DNA of 64,000 nt from Pontivivens nitratireducens (GTDB lineage: Bacteria > Pseudomonadota > Alphaproteobacteria > Rhodobacterales > Rhodobacteraceae). The notes under the pieces were generated by a model. The model was given only the letters and a program-made list of their open reading frames with translations. It was not told the origin of the DNA and made no database searches. Of this stretch, positions 40,501 to 42,649 are shown one piece after another (positions within the stretch are counted from its first letter, which is position 1; each line of letters begins with the position of its first letter). The stretch is from assembly GCF_014235845.1 (NCBI RefSeq), contig NZ_JACJUQ010000009.1, positions 1-64,000 on the forward strand, written 5' to 3'. Position numbers and translations under genes: made by a program.

Positions 40501-42460
40501 CCAGGATCGTGTCGATCCCCTCCTCGAAATCGGTGTAATCCACATCCCGGCCAAGGTTGTTATACGCCACCGCCAGTGCAATCGCCGCCCCGTCGCCGCC
40601 GACGGTCTGCGCAGTCGCCTCCGTCTTGGAATCCAGCAAGGCGTTGCTGGTCGCGGTGATATCCACATCGCCCGCCGCCGTAATCGCCGCCCCTGTCACG
40701 CTGGCCGTGGTGCCGCCCAGCAATTCGTTCACCGCCAGCGTCCCCGCGATGTTCAGCGCGAAGCCCGTCGGGTTCACATATCCTGTCGGCACGTTGAGCT
40801 GCTGCGCGCCGGAATAGGACACCAAAACCATCGCATTCGTGGCGGTAACGTCGATGTCGCCGGTGGTGGCGGTCACGCTGCCGCCCGAGACGACCGTCGA
40901 CACCGAGCGCGTCACCTCGTTCAAAGCCAGCCCGAATGGCAGGCTGATCGAGGTGAAGCCCGCCAGCCCGATATCGAAATCCTTCGCCTGCACGATGACG
41001 TTGGACGTATCGTTCGCGGACAGAATGACCGCGCTGCCCGAAACCGTGGCACCCGTCAGCGACACGCCAGTCGTGCCTGTCACCGTGTTGCTGGCAACGA
41101 TCGCCTCGGAGGAGACGGTGGATTTGTTCTTTGCCGTTGCGGCAACCACACCCGTGCTCGTCACCGAAGCCGATCCAATGGTCACCGTCGCGGTATCGTC
41201 CACCACCTGCGCCGCCAGCCCGAACAGAGTGCTTTCGATAGCCGAGGTCACATCGCCCGAGATCTCACCACTGATCGAGACGTAGCTGCCCGAAACATCG
41301 GCACCATCCGCAATCGTCACCGTCGCGGCACGCGTGGCATTCAGCGTAGAGGCCAGCGCATCGAAGCCGATCGTCGCACCGTCCTGCGTGCCAAAGACAG
41401 CATCGGTCGCCGTATACGCGGCCGAGGTCAGCGTAACGGTCAGGTCGGTGCTGTTGAGCGCGTTCAGCTTGACGCTGTTGCCGGTCAACGTGCCCGCAAC
41501 ATCAACCATCGCACGGTCGCGCAACGTGACATCCGCGACGAAGGCCAGCGTGTTGTTCGCCTCAACCTCGATAGTGCCGCGCGTCCAGGCCTGTATGTCG
41601 ATTGCGGTCGCGTCGATGACCGATGCGGCGGCCACGTCGATGGTCGCATCCGCGCCCGCGACGAAACTCTCCGCCACGCCAGTCAGGGTCGCCGTACCCG
41701 TGGTCGCAGCCGTCGCGAAGATATCCACCGTCGAGGAGGACCGGATCGAGCCATCGACATCAATCAGATAACTCGGATTGTCGTCCACACTGGCCGATCC
41801 GCCGGTCCTGCCGCTGTTGGTGCCTGACGCGTTGAACGTGACCTTGCCGACCTTGGACGCTGCGGTTCCCAGACTAACCCCATCCGCCACACGGATCGAT
41901 TCCGCATAGGCCGCGATCTGGCCCTGATACCCCTCGTCGAAACCGATGAAATCGACGGAATCCGCGCCGCTTTGGCCGACGATCTTCAACTCGAACGAGG
42001 AGTCCAGCGTCGAGGCGTCGAAATCCACCGCGAAATGATCGTCGCCCTGATCGCCGTTTATCGTCAGGGTGCTGATGCCCGTCAGGTCCCCGCGATAGAT
42101 CTCAACGTCGCCATTGTGCCGGTCGGTGATGATGACTTCCTGCGCCGTTGCCCCGGTCGCAATCCGTACTCCAATCTCCGTTCCCGCATTCAGATCGTCG
42201 TCGATCCTGACGGTCAGCGTCGAACCCGATACCGCCCCGGACGCCATCACATCCGTATCGTAGGTTCCGGCGGCCAGTCCGAATGGATCGGCCGACAGCA
42301 GAACCCGCGGTTCCATCGGGTCGAGCATCAGCCGCCATGCCGCGCGCCGCAACCGCTCAAAACGGTCACGGTCACGATGCTTCAAACGGGCGCGAAACCC
42401 ACGGTTGATCGGGAGGTGGGGCAAACTACCGACAACACGGCGGCCAAACGGCATGGACAC
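10571..42460 (-). CDS. Giant LEPR-XLL type repetitive RTX surface protein (about 10,629 aa)
   Basis: The frame is open for 31.9 kb and encodes a protein of roughly 1 MDa. The N-terminus is arginine-rich, has no hydrophobic signal peptide, and carries MEPRVLLSAD at about residues 49-58, the LEPR-XLL signature of giant repetitive proteins. In order it shows about ten small GDxV...LW cassettes (40,000 down to 30,660), a long block of alanine/glycine/valine-rich units (33,700-28,200), filamentous-haemagglutinin-like sequence, units of about 100 residues (20,560-18,600), three beta-sandwich units with NWxxxQTVTV (16,720-15,230) and RTX calcium-binding repeats (14,540-11,470). A C-terminal domain ends in GGVALVAAGVTVA plus a basic tail. 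I choose the GTG at 42460 because AGGAGA sits 7 nt upstream; the TTG at 42466 is too close to it and the ATG at 42454 is 13 nt away. It is probably a calcium-dependent adhesin or matrix protein. Confidence 0.93.
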   Translation of the reverse strand: MSMPFGRRVVGSLPHLPINRGFRARLKHRDRDRFERLRRAAWRLMLDPMEPRVLLSADPFGLAAGTYDTDVMASGAVSGSTLTVRIDDDLNAGTEIGVRIATGATAQEVIITDRHNGDVEIYRGDLTGISTLTINGDQGDDHFAVDFDASTLDSSFELKIVGQSGADSVDFIGFDEGYQGQIAAYAESIRVADGVSLGTAASKVGKVTFNASGTNSGRTGGSASVDDNPSYLIDVDGSIRSSSTVDIFATAATTGTATLTGVAESFVAGADATIDVAAASVIDATAIDIQAWTRGTIEVEANNTLAFVADVTLRDRAMVDVAGTLTGNSVKLNALNSTDLTVTLTSAAYTATDAVFGTQDGATIGFDALASTLNATRAATVTIADGADVSGSYVSISGEISGDVTSAIESTLFGLAAQVVDDTATVTIGSASVTSTGVVAATAKNKSTVSSEAIVASNTVTGTTGVSLTGATVSGSAVILSANDTSNVIVQAKDFDIGLAGFTSISLPFGLALNEVTRSVSTVVSGGSVTATTGDIDVTATNAMVLVSYSGAQQLNVPTGYVNPTGFALNIAGTLAVNELLGGTTASVTGAAITAAGDVDITATSNALLDSKTEATAQTVGGDGAAIALAVAYNNLGRDVDYTDFEEGIDTILGLGLDVTYTGFETVALVSGSTLSGRDVSVLATTEQMLLDATATNVAKNESIAASRKTKSYAAGIVLATNMVTSATRASVQNDGSTRSTITSTRNVSVKADDGASINANVKLVANATAATDGGASNVDSLIGGISPVDYRTNGTIQTDGDLLTPATLGSDPSLDFGDRVQLYADLAGSTGTATGTAGDIYKFMGADGTEVDLRSTDFTDTTLWKVATETDLVPTGNSFEETDAIGLGGVVVRNEVDSGAAALVQQTDIAAASDMKVEAAGTGNLTSLGDIGVTVSSGSSLTGDGDSNAVGGALILNILNGGSTATLRDSTVTMTNGGALVGATNATAMDATLHGAFAGGADTKALMIAFNTVGYEAQNLLFMALDTLLASDIGAQRPAGATALVTGSTVTATATPAGVDALSVSAVNSATLTALTDMNATTAASAFRGADGASAGAVVTQNMLSGAARATVITSTITGAGIAILADDSTVMDATTAMITAAGADNDLGFGIVNNIIDKAQNDYAYTTRSADQTIAFGQRVLHQVPGVGGADPTDELYEYLGGTPLTVADWADVDFTDLNLWQLKDTGNLLTGSLAKAIFKGFAIKGAGGASSAQSAMLTRNEAHGGAVALVTQSTLIADGDVSVIARERASLKAHNSSTIEAKETSGGVVATNALFSKATAGMSNGSVTTTAGGDVTVKALNVTTMDAFLNMNTSAKSKAMAFTFAFNTVGYDTGNILFAALDAFLGSDYFIETDPTGAEAFMDYVSATVAGDLDVSAASRNVISDPTDILSNAVTAADLDNVAVAKPDDAADATADAAITTALETAFTTLGVGYEGDLTVEILAAGAQWYVTDSQGRIWQIKDSSTAGMELAEVSILNATVGADTKTKAKNDRVLVDAFAESTKTNDKGEEVNKGKSYKDLKYGANASATGGVLATNRVASETKAWISGAAKTHDLNATITDLATGDRVVSGGRVYVWTGAPSVIDADDGLGLESVPSSLSTGTTVRLLGLVPGFADDIGVYLRYDGSSITNTTGDKLKTLIEDNSDDWTIVATPPSVELSDAVQGFATNADWVDIGADAQRDVTAAGLSVTAQDSANMRAGTSLLVDATAINNMDIVGEYMAKAAANEYRFTNHSGSQFVTSSDMMRMGSVDTTGLTGQALIDAQALNALTGRVFIYLGPDATLDMGALKAADLTDTSESALWADLSVVPDVQDLLSPNLGNLADSNATATGATVVTNQVDGATQVDVREVAITATTGDIVIAATGNATLLSNVTTSVSVSGGSTWGSGTVVAKQGMVATNMLLGAAATVVHDADLRATVGDVTIIADQATVMDSTIDSNAMTGDTAESLTLAFNTLGWAAQNILFNTFEAIIGDPFISDDLLDGKVESGGSVTITASNILAGGDLNAAAYTTALMNATVTNATMSEAGAIKDAGGESTGALITSNKAQAKAQILVDNADAATGEKLSAGNDLTISAEDRSKFFSNTKFVTSSTTSNTGGVDVLQETLNDVFPVDFDTGLVSGAVALGFQDRVRVADDFTNVPAAGEGEIDPAGNIYYYLGNDVDASGNPILVDLSTANFLDLDLWRQASESSIIPQGYNIPDSDPDKSGSDSKATGVVFVLNDHRSGASAIVRNATLNTTDGDITVRADLAAEMHVDVNNATSSSGGSATGDGVSKAISGTVGTNVMLGAAEAAVIDSTLNAGDAAGGATDTGNVIVTAINDMVMSANMQAITATGDTAYGVLAAFNTMGWKPSNVLFNAVETLIGSSPISEAFDGEEPAEARAYMERVQATADGDISVTADNTATVTAKTGNETTSAASALTGATGKGVGGIIASNKLSAGARAWITGAFVEPSGSADLKTGDFVIAADGNVWKWTGAAGSVAIPADTGFGTTAGWSAATRGDVNALVAGGDVTVSATDDATLDATNDSKTQVTVTNDGGLSIVLNIATNLSDDYGYTTLSGTRALSSGDMVRIGSNRDGVGGLSAGDMYAAVQQVDANGNPIIGPDYLNPIDLATTDFSDTDLWLKIPVSPEQIAGFIQAVTGVAGLGNVSTSDAKAVGAAIAFNDLRSHALTTVQGADINAGGAITIAADETSSFTVLNTGTVSADGGSVFKGGKTSAVNAIIATNAQNAEAETLARHVTLDAGGKVSVTAQNAATMNATVDMSTAATGGSQAIAVGVTVAFNQIGYASSLIFTNIVDMFAGTSLLGLDRAQATATLSDATITSGGDLDVSADNALTLDATISSSALSVAISKEATTSVSVAPILSMNRVAGQAVAVLEDISTLTIGGNVNVTALDTSVINAVVLSATAAISASTSGSKSVAVGASFTRNDIDSEAQARAVRIGTSATAAAVTNDLNVTAKRAAQINATGLAASVAVSISAGSSNSVAVSGAGALAANVIGGTADALIDTSNITVGGDTTVSGTSGSAINATMASVAASVSISGATTPAVAVGSSLAVNWIGYGKVAQRFQDQITATSADGEVTLRDNALVVAQGGTAAGGRLASTGYSFVGTPGTVDLGTTDYTNTALWREEFRLSDGGVARIDAGDIVRVADGDQLSGAVFEYVGSESQVGQVVDGVTTLIDLSLADFTNRDLWLRKDMAAGTDVGAVAQVRGSDLAGTGDVKIVADAAQSISSTVVAAAVALSAGKTGVAVGIAGSVAVNNIRGGAYAAISGDMDSGISGSTITVDATDTSIINAATAAAAVSAGFGSTGVAISIGLSVAYNEVSGDTVAEIVGANVTGSGTADDDGVFVTAGSAPPPSFTAAADPLITVDRLNDATEVATNDDGDAVDPTDAAADKATIDKITELMNDQMAAVDAVQGSYTDGTVRLTKNNQAGGWTLVDEAGKAFSIKLGSGGELQFEVMTINAISAAASLAIAGGSTGIAVAGAGALSLNFVTTNVRARVVDSIVVSAGDIGIDASMKSGINSAVLAAAISAGFGSTGVGVSVGAALAFNYVGKGFAGLSDGGAVAAYAQDSRLQAGDALVITATNEAQINALAFAGAVAIAAGSTGVAVSGSGVVVQNWVDIDTAAHIQGDGAASGSLPGISGATVTVEADGSGEINAAAAAVSVAFAAGATGVAVSIGITAVHNEITGDTSAHITDADQGVRSTGDMIVAASDTATINAVGAAAALAAGFGSVGVAVSGAGALITNRITSGATARILNSDTTVTTGKLTVQADSAGTIRSLNAAASLAVAAGATGVGVSIGVALARNLIGTGLVPFTAGAGDKTTADTVTTLTKGTRVEVLGGVREGDVYEYIGETITPEQALALDTVDFADAENWLLHNVSGTPVVVTAEIVNSDVTTGGAVEVLATSKQKVDAVSLAASAAASAGSVGVSVAGAGVATENRVETDVNARITGTGAETMNVGSLNVKAADQSLMNVFTGAAAISAAFGGVGVGVSVALAASINQVENDVYAGITAIDQINAGGDVAVRAITGDTQPASALTGLSAAQLNDAVSYDQYEDSEGRDRPVAADVTGDAAILESLRAKLAAVGEYAMGELRLGLVKQPADADQRDSDGNLIATSDDGSTVWQLQDAEGNAWSLTMTSGGSLSALRTTINSAAVAAAVAITAAGGVAVSVAGAGSLAVNTVLSSTKAEITLSDIATTNAGDVIVEAQNASRINAAVMSAALSVAVGGVGVGVSVGASFARNFIGATSLFSDNPTDGSVVAQIVDSGIVASGDVIVSASGNQRISTVVFAGTAAAAGGSVGVGVAVGGAAAQNVIRMTETAQIVSNTTTAVSGATVSVAAQDASRIDAAVAAVALTIAAGGVGVGVSIAGAVAINDIDNTITAQIDEVAGSASVTSTVGDISVTAQDSGQINSATGAAAIALAAGVVGVAVAGAGAGATNRIGSTVAARVDGATLNAAGNIIVRAQGNAQINAAVLTAAASLAGGKVGVGVAVGGSVAVNIIGVNNSTDGSFAEVTGATMTAGGDVTVEALQTTTINTIVQAVSAAFAGGGVGVGVSGAVTLSNATLAYAVDASVSESTITAGGTVSVNAEDSGTMLSIVGATSVAAAVGVVAVAVSVAVSVASGVIDNRVTAEVSGTDVTASNLSVTAADDMNNRVISAASSAAVAAGIGAAVAGGGAQATLTYTTDVTAQITGDTGDVLSLSSALNVGATSRSSMLSETLGASAAAGFYGVAASGVNATLIARPDVRATLSGVRVQDRESGTATLDVAVDAISRMSTTARIASVTVGSTAALGGASGIMVLDANVLAQAGGVLDVRDLSVSARTDGITDGGRTADLTSIAGGGALLLSAQGADARITVTNDVKAEILSDADISARDVSVIADGDSDIFARGYAATVGFVGLGGAGSYADTTAIIDATIGAGVALSGRNLTISADGTNAARGAVAVGAAGGIAAAVNIVDVDIDADVTASVADASGFATQADIDLSGAFNLSASHDARPDSEIDTIAGGAIGITGAISNIDIDSTVLARVGSYADVDSGTASFGASSQVTKNAVSGNNMTAKTGGLASAAGALSRGVLNLDTRVVFGTSSDVETTGDVDANVANLITYKEILNFFTAGAVSGAAGNNTIDASNVTGEVRLDSGANLRAGGQITMEVDGLYDISIKTSAETWGLATAAAGSAIITLTPSNLITMESGSTMLAVGDLTLTTGVGADFVTTQHNLAVSMETFAGSLVPLDDIAARATYVAYNTINVKSGAVMESYGSMLLNADQNAVFDTDSFAKATSWISAATDAVDGLLGGSMADQDDGELLVRAYGKVVNDGIVRTGAFRHKTLIIDNRIVGTGADTRLEYYSSGSSLVLGDLNGDGRKDTIADRAMAAYGTRVASDVGDIAFTAGTSSVKSSAQLEIEQLQAGLAQYGDNPALSASYRAAITALEQRMLALGFAEIQTANGVDTIVPLQPEIQLITIAPLKAEAGQVRVFGNQLSGSGLFDTPKDASILITNNTEASMVIEGIEIPETNGGLLFNGVDMTANNAGTTQGTLTTQINAKITAATRHVSDVTMDGDAISFSYSLETLNLSNDVPDLPDNVSAATRASFDAAIDENKGPRVYISVTNDVRAIKATREAAYPGFYGDDALPPQDVLIQGDIVNRRGIVGIFNDRSPGASISQTGDILSQFADIVATGTISINAKYAAYLGGDPYGEIVGLTPDGTGESAGNASSIGNTLTDGSRGSIQAERINVSGEYINVAGLVQAGKADFKVTLGASERQQILNATAVVTEIRSSNSDFLLLYNRVTGVLSIEALEPAGGRIEMSGNVVSTGSGVLRAYSGYPQVEVINNMNLGDAIDIVVKGIDGATRGQGEIVIKDKTRNQSGDGDIIRNAYIYKKLADGTLEYTTTDTVTNATSVHDLGNGNSTTFDTSADYRYGFTIGQSEQTKVIYRFGKSGWLGIDFLAQDPSPSNIVEGPTTLSSELLPNSNYFFKRAGDASDYAYSAIVQDDPDLDVPAKLTKKWTTSTWYGKKTYYQEWTELFGKFTLHNHDVNASRDIAIEFIHNDAANITIDAGNSDLIVGGLIRNDTGTTTLRTTGTLTTLGSAGGSGPTVNGKVISLTGTAGVGSATGAFLTSLADGVAGSRLDVTSSGDISVLEATGDMTVGTITGGGLVTLRATGSILGFDGNNRVTGGSVTMISTSGAVGSSATRINVDTGDLVTSLLNVTANDGVYVTEVAGDMRVNAISAGGDVYVAVNNGDLLDGNRTETRDERAMEELRGAWGAASLTGTAAAEKVQAAKDELIQSKTDQYATYWAWRSVQDDYTVLIPGEANYDAAALITLNVSEQAYLEQQFEDEIRAAEPDLTDVEVAAKVADGVAALRASRTEQFRDLHATYGGLTTAYETTYRVALTQAESDRIDASIKVWTEDELVNAVGAGLLKPVTDTQSTIEADNIVGAAVTLDVANGTIGRTGGQVLITLTSGALSEDDRLTLAAAERDDMYFLTTERVAATVDFAGADMTRSGGTWDAAFRVGQRIQIEGTTANATEDGKLYTIASVSDDRQTITFTETFAQAESAQSVHVSGVSLDPRGISAETNISVVNSGTAIQSAAGTFSDFEIGDKILIQDQVAMTALEEQTFVGSANVGDKDNLLIVSGISADGSTMTFGQVQVDGTTLMDIATRPLHDEAASGADVVVGQWVDLFAVQVQEREDFDLNAGGILKVTAGGETFLGSEKDVKLNVITVDGDLRVKTAGNIVNALGVAGATNVSGDDIVLESGGGAIGANTDTGRIYINTSTIGSLTARAANDIAITEVDGDLSLGTIYSRSGDFDLVVDGSVIDGVGTEFANIQAGNISIEAGGAIGSVANALEFYATSDGLVTLHAGGGDIVVLETESTLNLRNAYATGNIEIRAAGSIADAVDLVDVSDPDSADAGGLAAVDVSAGGSILLESTLGFIGLAGNDIEIDSNRGNAAGTGTVTTKSGQNQYIRETVGDINVATLETDLGKTAFIVATSGAILNAAGVGVSNVKGGRAYLSATGHIGSASKALYTKVGTLQGLSVNGGVWLTNDGALSVDVINSGFALQTAGDAVITTESPVTISADVSVAGNAQFLATETASDGNDTFTLKSGVHIDVTGTVLIRAGDDVVTEAGSLITGASITIEADYDDADAFGGDITMAGQVIAETGGIQITSNAADDAITMAAIGALDAGEAVVTVAGGTATTTTAGAVADTSQLYSLWAKTDITILSATGADSIDIAGRVRAENDLIIDLGVGDAATDAATFGGTLEAGNALHVTDTGAGRTAFGVTGDMSAATITLTTSDGDDTVTMGGSITASGAILIDTNAGSDSVSTGGAMTSTGSSITIDLGAADSGTESLILGGTTTASTAITISDTGAGQTTLNAGGSVSAGTSLTIVTSDGADDIDFAGSLSAAGTLTLDTNAGSDAVDSIDGATITSTTANVLIDLGADDSGAEVVSLGGAINAATDLTVTDTGAGSSSLTVGGSMISGGTLSVLTSDGADMLRFEGALQSAAALTINTARGGDQVTTVTGATVTSTGAQVLIDLGAADSGAETVTLGGTVQAATSLTISDTGAGRTTLTAQGALIAGTVLDIDTSDGADLIRFEGSLQAQDEVTLHSAAGADDVTSVSGTVTSVAASVTIDLGQGDSEAESLTVLGQISAATTVSINDDGAGDTSTYTITGGISSGSLIEFILGDGDDTVLLDGAMTASERFELDAGEGSDAVTVAQTGALIATNSGSVDAVVDIDFGADDAGDESLTVMGVITGKTSVNIANTGSGTTDFDNSGTIQSTEGFVLYEGAKGTDSVVNTGTISAQTSLRMYLDASDDSLTVTGRAEADAVLRSVTDEVRVDLGVNDGAAETVALTHTLISAGTQVVIWDRDAGTTDIDMRNSTISAGDRVNLELSDGVGTLDLVNATITGGNYVEIDGRAGDDTYTFDLDSVVSTTVSGDVNITMGEGDGATDTVNNDGLFSAVRDVRINDQGAGKTVLNVTGNGRILAGRDLDIRTSDGEGRITFTDATLDAGDDIVLLTASGRDFVTFLRGSVTAVDAVTIDTGERGVTGTDDRDQLRIESASWDATRIDIDLGEDDDMLWLLDPAAFDGIASIEGETGDDRIEIVRLDAQADGDSLLIDGGVGSDDIFLQTWGSITGAAGAKDYIIDVHDSGAANDGADTMQIDGTAEADIFLSRGNFAALMHGTEDQIRNNASDRPQTVERINYDTSLNGRLTLFGHDGDDTFISDDNATMMTMDGGKGDDQFQFGQIFGNKPSHEFFADNGIAAGDDIDALLTTRGWLSKGIRFATNAKGGEGADTFTVYSNKAKLKLEGEDGNDIFIVRAFVLQGDGSGTADNLVEVRGGVGDDNIQYNVNAPVDIDGGAGFDRVIVLGTEEADNFVITSEGVFGAGLNISVSGAEESIEIDGLEGDDNFFILSTSAFAVTSVIGGLGSDTFTVAGDVTERIISSDIDGRSGLINHQGVSADDSYDGVFIAGLGTTIADPNKGQVVISNDTGTTPGELTVDEAGGSDVYTVVLAAAPTAAVYVTVSAGRASLQDRDLAVPSITGTPGLSISGQTITRTSGSWIADGFADHHSITLGGTTDLDNDGTYRITSITATTITVEGVFGGGDEVLAADVTATGGIADSVRVSSNGSDYADAIVLTFDVSNWNVAQTVTVEAAQDAAQEGQKLVQISHGVQSEDANFDQAQVENAEVTVLDDDKPELLITQTGTDTYLHEGVSGSEITDTYDIRLTRQPNPGEVVTVTLTDDSNSGDLTYSKRVLSFDASNWDQAQTVTVTAKADGIVENSEGIRITHAVTTSGGVYDTTSESFLDVTVSDGDSAGVIVRESNGDTLIIDQAGETDTYTLRLTKAPTQDVVINIADDGQTRVVAGGRVVLNQLALFSGALQFVHVTDGPDYIVRTDGGDFRTDGFAIGQNFDVTGTADNNGAYAIGAIVQDGSRIELAGGMTVATETGAATLDTTVAQVTFTTDNWDQEVTVTLEADPDFVPASLSYVTKVFATEPHTTSKIAGPLIIDGGPTTGREIRHAVMLPTERDSGPLDINVVIDETQQTDRVFIHNDTSVAVDSGFMRNIVDANGISRTLVNGLGMGTGTLTFNEGTPDAPIFKTYDRGVSFQQIEVTEVLLGQGNDQFTVDGSNATADGVTAPAITLLHGGGGSDRITVNDITADTLFVVYGDTDTDGARYNWEGGAVNGNALSFDAVNGGVGYDANDFADIIDASGVQSAGLTIYGGVGDDTITGSQGGDHIAGGSGDDRIDGQGGNDHIYGDAGFRVEVLSRELIVDNSVNMTPEFDSADTRAPGDDSIDGGTGADIILADYGYIHQLAGTLRLSTTGNVSRVESRTFDFGGDDTVAGNEGADIVMGGKGADRIDVGADANIAFGDHGYVDFDGAYAVAIGGLAVTIGGEDFLFGGSAADILMGGAGDDRVTAGNGTNIVIGDYARIEGTAGVTPTAGLPMALTSIVGTDVAAGGADVLTGGSGYDIVMGGLGSDRILTDGDGATSDAGDIVAGDYARLVFRTDMATDARPILTFAETTDETVGGVDEITTGAGGDIVLGGARQDTIQLGDGDNIAIGDAGVLTGSTTLDPLSGAAPIRLERAESRRSSLAGNDIITAGAGADIVIMGSGDDAFISTDGGGSYKGDIVAGDNAVLTLREASVGGVYILNVAASFEDAVGGNDVIVTKGGADIVIGGAGSDDVTAGEGDNIVLGDTGTLTGSLTQTLGGGAAPISLVRIVTGDVANAGSDTITTGSGSDIVVGGSNSDEVVSDGGANIVVGDNAVLDFRALTGSGRYILSEIATVNADRGGADIIQTGAGSDIVIGGADVDELDLGAGDNIAIGDSGVLTGSLTDTVYSGSASIALVEARSTDFTIGGADQIITGEGRDIVIGGADGDRIITGYSAADMADIVLGDEGRIQVRALEADGDYIVTLMQSLAPETGGGDVIMTMGGSDLVIGGVGGDEISLGAGDNIALADAGALVGEATGIPGAGNAPIRLSMAISDQVSLGGADYVTAGDGADIVIGGAGADVLQLYATAAGDASNVVLADSGILHLRTLGVDGRYIVTDAQSRGTTGAGNDQVLTGDGADLIIGGLGEDNISAGGGDNVILGDNGRARGGSGVVAANAVPIALQLVSSIDETLGTKDVIVTGSGADIIIGGMGDDYIEAHGNSAADLGDLVIGDAGTVSLRTTDTVGGWAVRFAGVTANGLGGGDLIYVGAGDDLVVGGTGVDLIDTGTGADIILGDEGQFIADADAGARAGQGLIMGAGRAILGGAVEADSIFMADSTERLADRRDVDFVFVASTLTDYVDPLPEGMVRLSFNGPSTQPVAPVAARIQARYDDLMPMVEPAMGATAFAEIGLERLSGFGALDLGLSRDLLHATPEVEGTRLDALSDAICAADPGLMATCGAEGGEVIGGLSGETVIERGPLAHITLDTREDGAVPAYVFNEETGRFEATQIPVQSTNGGAEIALEFFDSDGTLFAYVDDMGGLWIVSGEDAPRADAPPVEETPDLDDADWLIEDTMGGVALVAAGVTVASQRRERTKR
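11470..14540 (-). repeat. RTX-type calcium-binding repeat block of giant protein 1
   Basis: Glycine/aspartate repeats of the GGxGxDxI type fill about 1,020 residues. The landmark GDNIAIGDAG and its variants recur about every 400 nt (near 13,895, 13,505, 13,090, 12,690, 12,290 and 11,890). A second kind of module, ending in VAGDxAxL or VLGDEGRI, alternates between them, giving a super-repeat of about 134 residues. RTX repeats fold on binding calcium outside the cell. Confidence 0.88.
15230..16720 (-). repeat. Three Calx-beta-like beta-sandwich units in giant protein 1
   Basis: Three diverged units share a start like VDEAGGSDVYTVVLAAAP and an end like FDASNWDQAQTVTVTAKAD. The pattern (YTxxLxxAPT, later NWxxxxTVTVxAxxD) fits Calx-beta-related sandwich domains of bacterial adhesins. 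They lie just before the RTX block and could act as a spacer. Confidence 0.7.
18600..20560 (-). repeat. Units of about 100 residues in giant protein 1
   Basis: Sequences of the form DLGAADSGAETVTLGG, then LTISDTGAGRTTL, then TSDGADLIRFEGSL recur with a spacing of about 295-320 nt. LGG-like landmarks fall near 18,970, 19,290, 19,595, 19,890 and 20,185. The copies nearest 19,500-20,300 are the most alike, suggesting recent duplication or gene conversion there. Confidence 0.8.
28200..33700 (-). repeat. Ala/Gly/Val-rich filament units in giant protein 1
   Basis: Many copies of a unit containing INAAxxAAALSxAxGxVGVGVSxG, followed by AxxNxI and a short strand-rich stretch, fill about 1,800 residues. 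The hydrophobic runs are broken by glycine and polar residues at fixed spacing and do not look like membrane helices. They could be a beta-solenoid or fibre core. Confidence 0.75.
30660..40050 (-). repeat. Dispersed GDxV...YEYxG...DFxDxxLW cassettes in giant protein 1
   Basis: A cassette of about 45-65 residues recurs between other units. Examples are DAGDIVRVADGDQLSGAVFE ending in ADFTNRDLWLRK, and FGDRVQLYADL ending in DFTDTTLWKV. I see copies near 39,860-40,030, 38,780-38,950, 37,560-37,660, 36,920-37,110, 35,760-35,950, 34,840-34,960, 34,440-34,630, 32,930-33,070, 32,710-32,880 and 30,660-30,800. Aromatic residues are otherwise rare in the protein, so these could be ligand-binding modules. 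That role is an inference. Confidence 0.75.
42287..42316 (-). other. LEPR-XLL type motif of giant protein 1
   Basis: This encodes MEPRVLLSAD, preceded by an arginine-rich stretch without a hydrophobic core. It is the signature of the LEPR-XLL N-terminal region found on very large repetitive bacterial proteins and is the likely targeting signal. Confidence 0.85.
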
Positions 42461-42467
42461 GGGCAAG

Positions 42468-42527
42468 TCTCCTGCAAAAAAACATTCACTTCAACACGTT
42501 AGCGCCACCCTACCCCCGCAGGTGGCG
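42468..42527 (-). promoter_or_regulatory. Leader of the giant gene: Shine-Dalgarno and 5' hairpin
   Basis: On the reverse strand AGGAGA (42473-42468) lies 7 nt before the GTG at 42460 and decides the start. About 30 nt further upstream CGCCACC and GGTGGCG (42503-42509 and 42521-42527) can pair around an 11-nt loop, placing a 7-bp GC-rich hairpin in the leader RNA. It may protect the very long mRNA or tune translation. No clear promoter boxes were recognised in the 157-nt gap. Confidence 0.5.
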
Positions 42528-42600
42528 AAACCGCATCTCCGCAGTTTCCTTGTAGTCCAAAAGGCCCGTTTCAATCCAGCCTTTTCTAGCGAAACTCATC

Positions 42601-42649
42601 AAAAGCGATCCGCAGAACGCCCTTTAATCACTAGAAAAGAATCGCTTTT
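42601..42649. terminator. Inverted repeat at the end of the kinase gene, possible terminator
   Basis: AAAAGCGAT (42601-42609) and ATCGCTTTT (42641-42649) form a perfect 9-bp stem with a 31-nt loop that spans the kinase stop. On the reverse strand the stem ends in TTTT. The loop is long for an intrinsic terminator, so the call is weak. Such a structure could limit read-through into the giant gene. Confidence 0.35.

Noticed and set aside
11234-41827. Many long forward open frames, up to about 1,880 codons, opposite giant gene 1
   Set aside because: They mirror the codon pattern of the reverse-strand gene, are rich in Arg, His, Asp and Gln, and show no domains or ribosome sites. They are by-products of high GC and biased repeats.
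10571-42460. Classical type I secreted LapA-like adhesin
   Set aside because: RTX repeats are present, but the N-terminus carries a LEPR motif, I recognise no di-alanine retention module, no HlyB is nearby, and the C-terminus ends in a hydrophobic basic tail.
42461-42466. TTG start for giant gene 1 at 42466
   Set aside because: It lies only 1 nt after AGGAGA. The GTG at 42460 has a 7-nt spacing.
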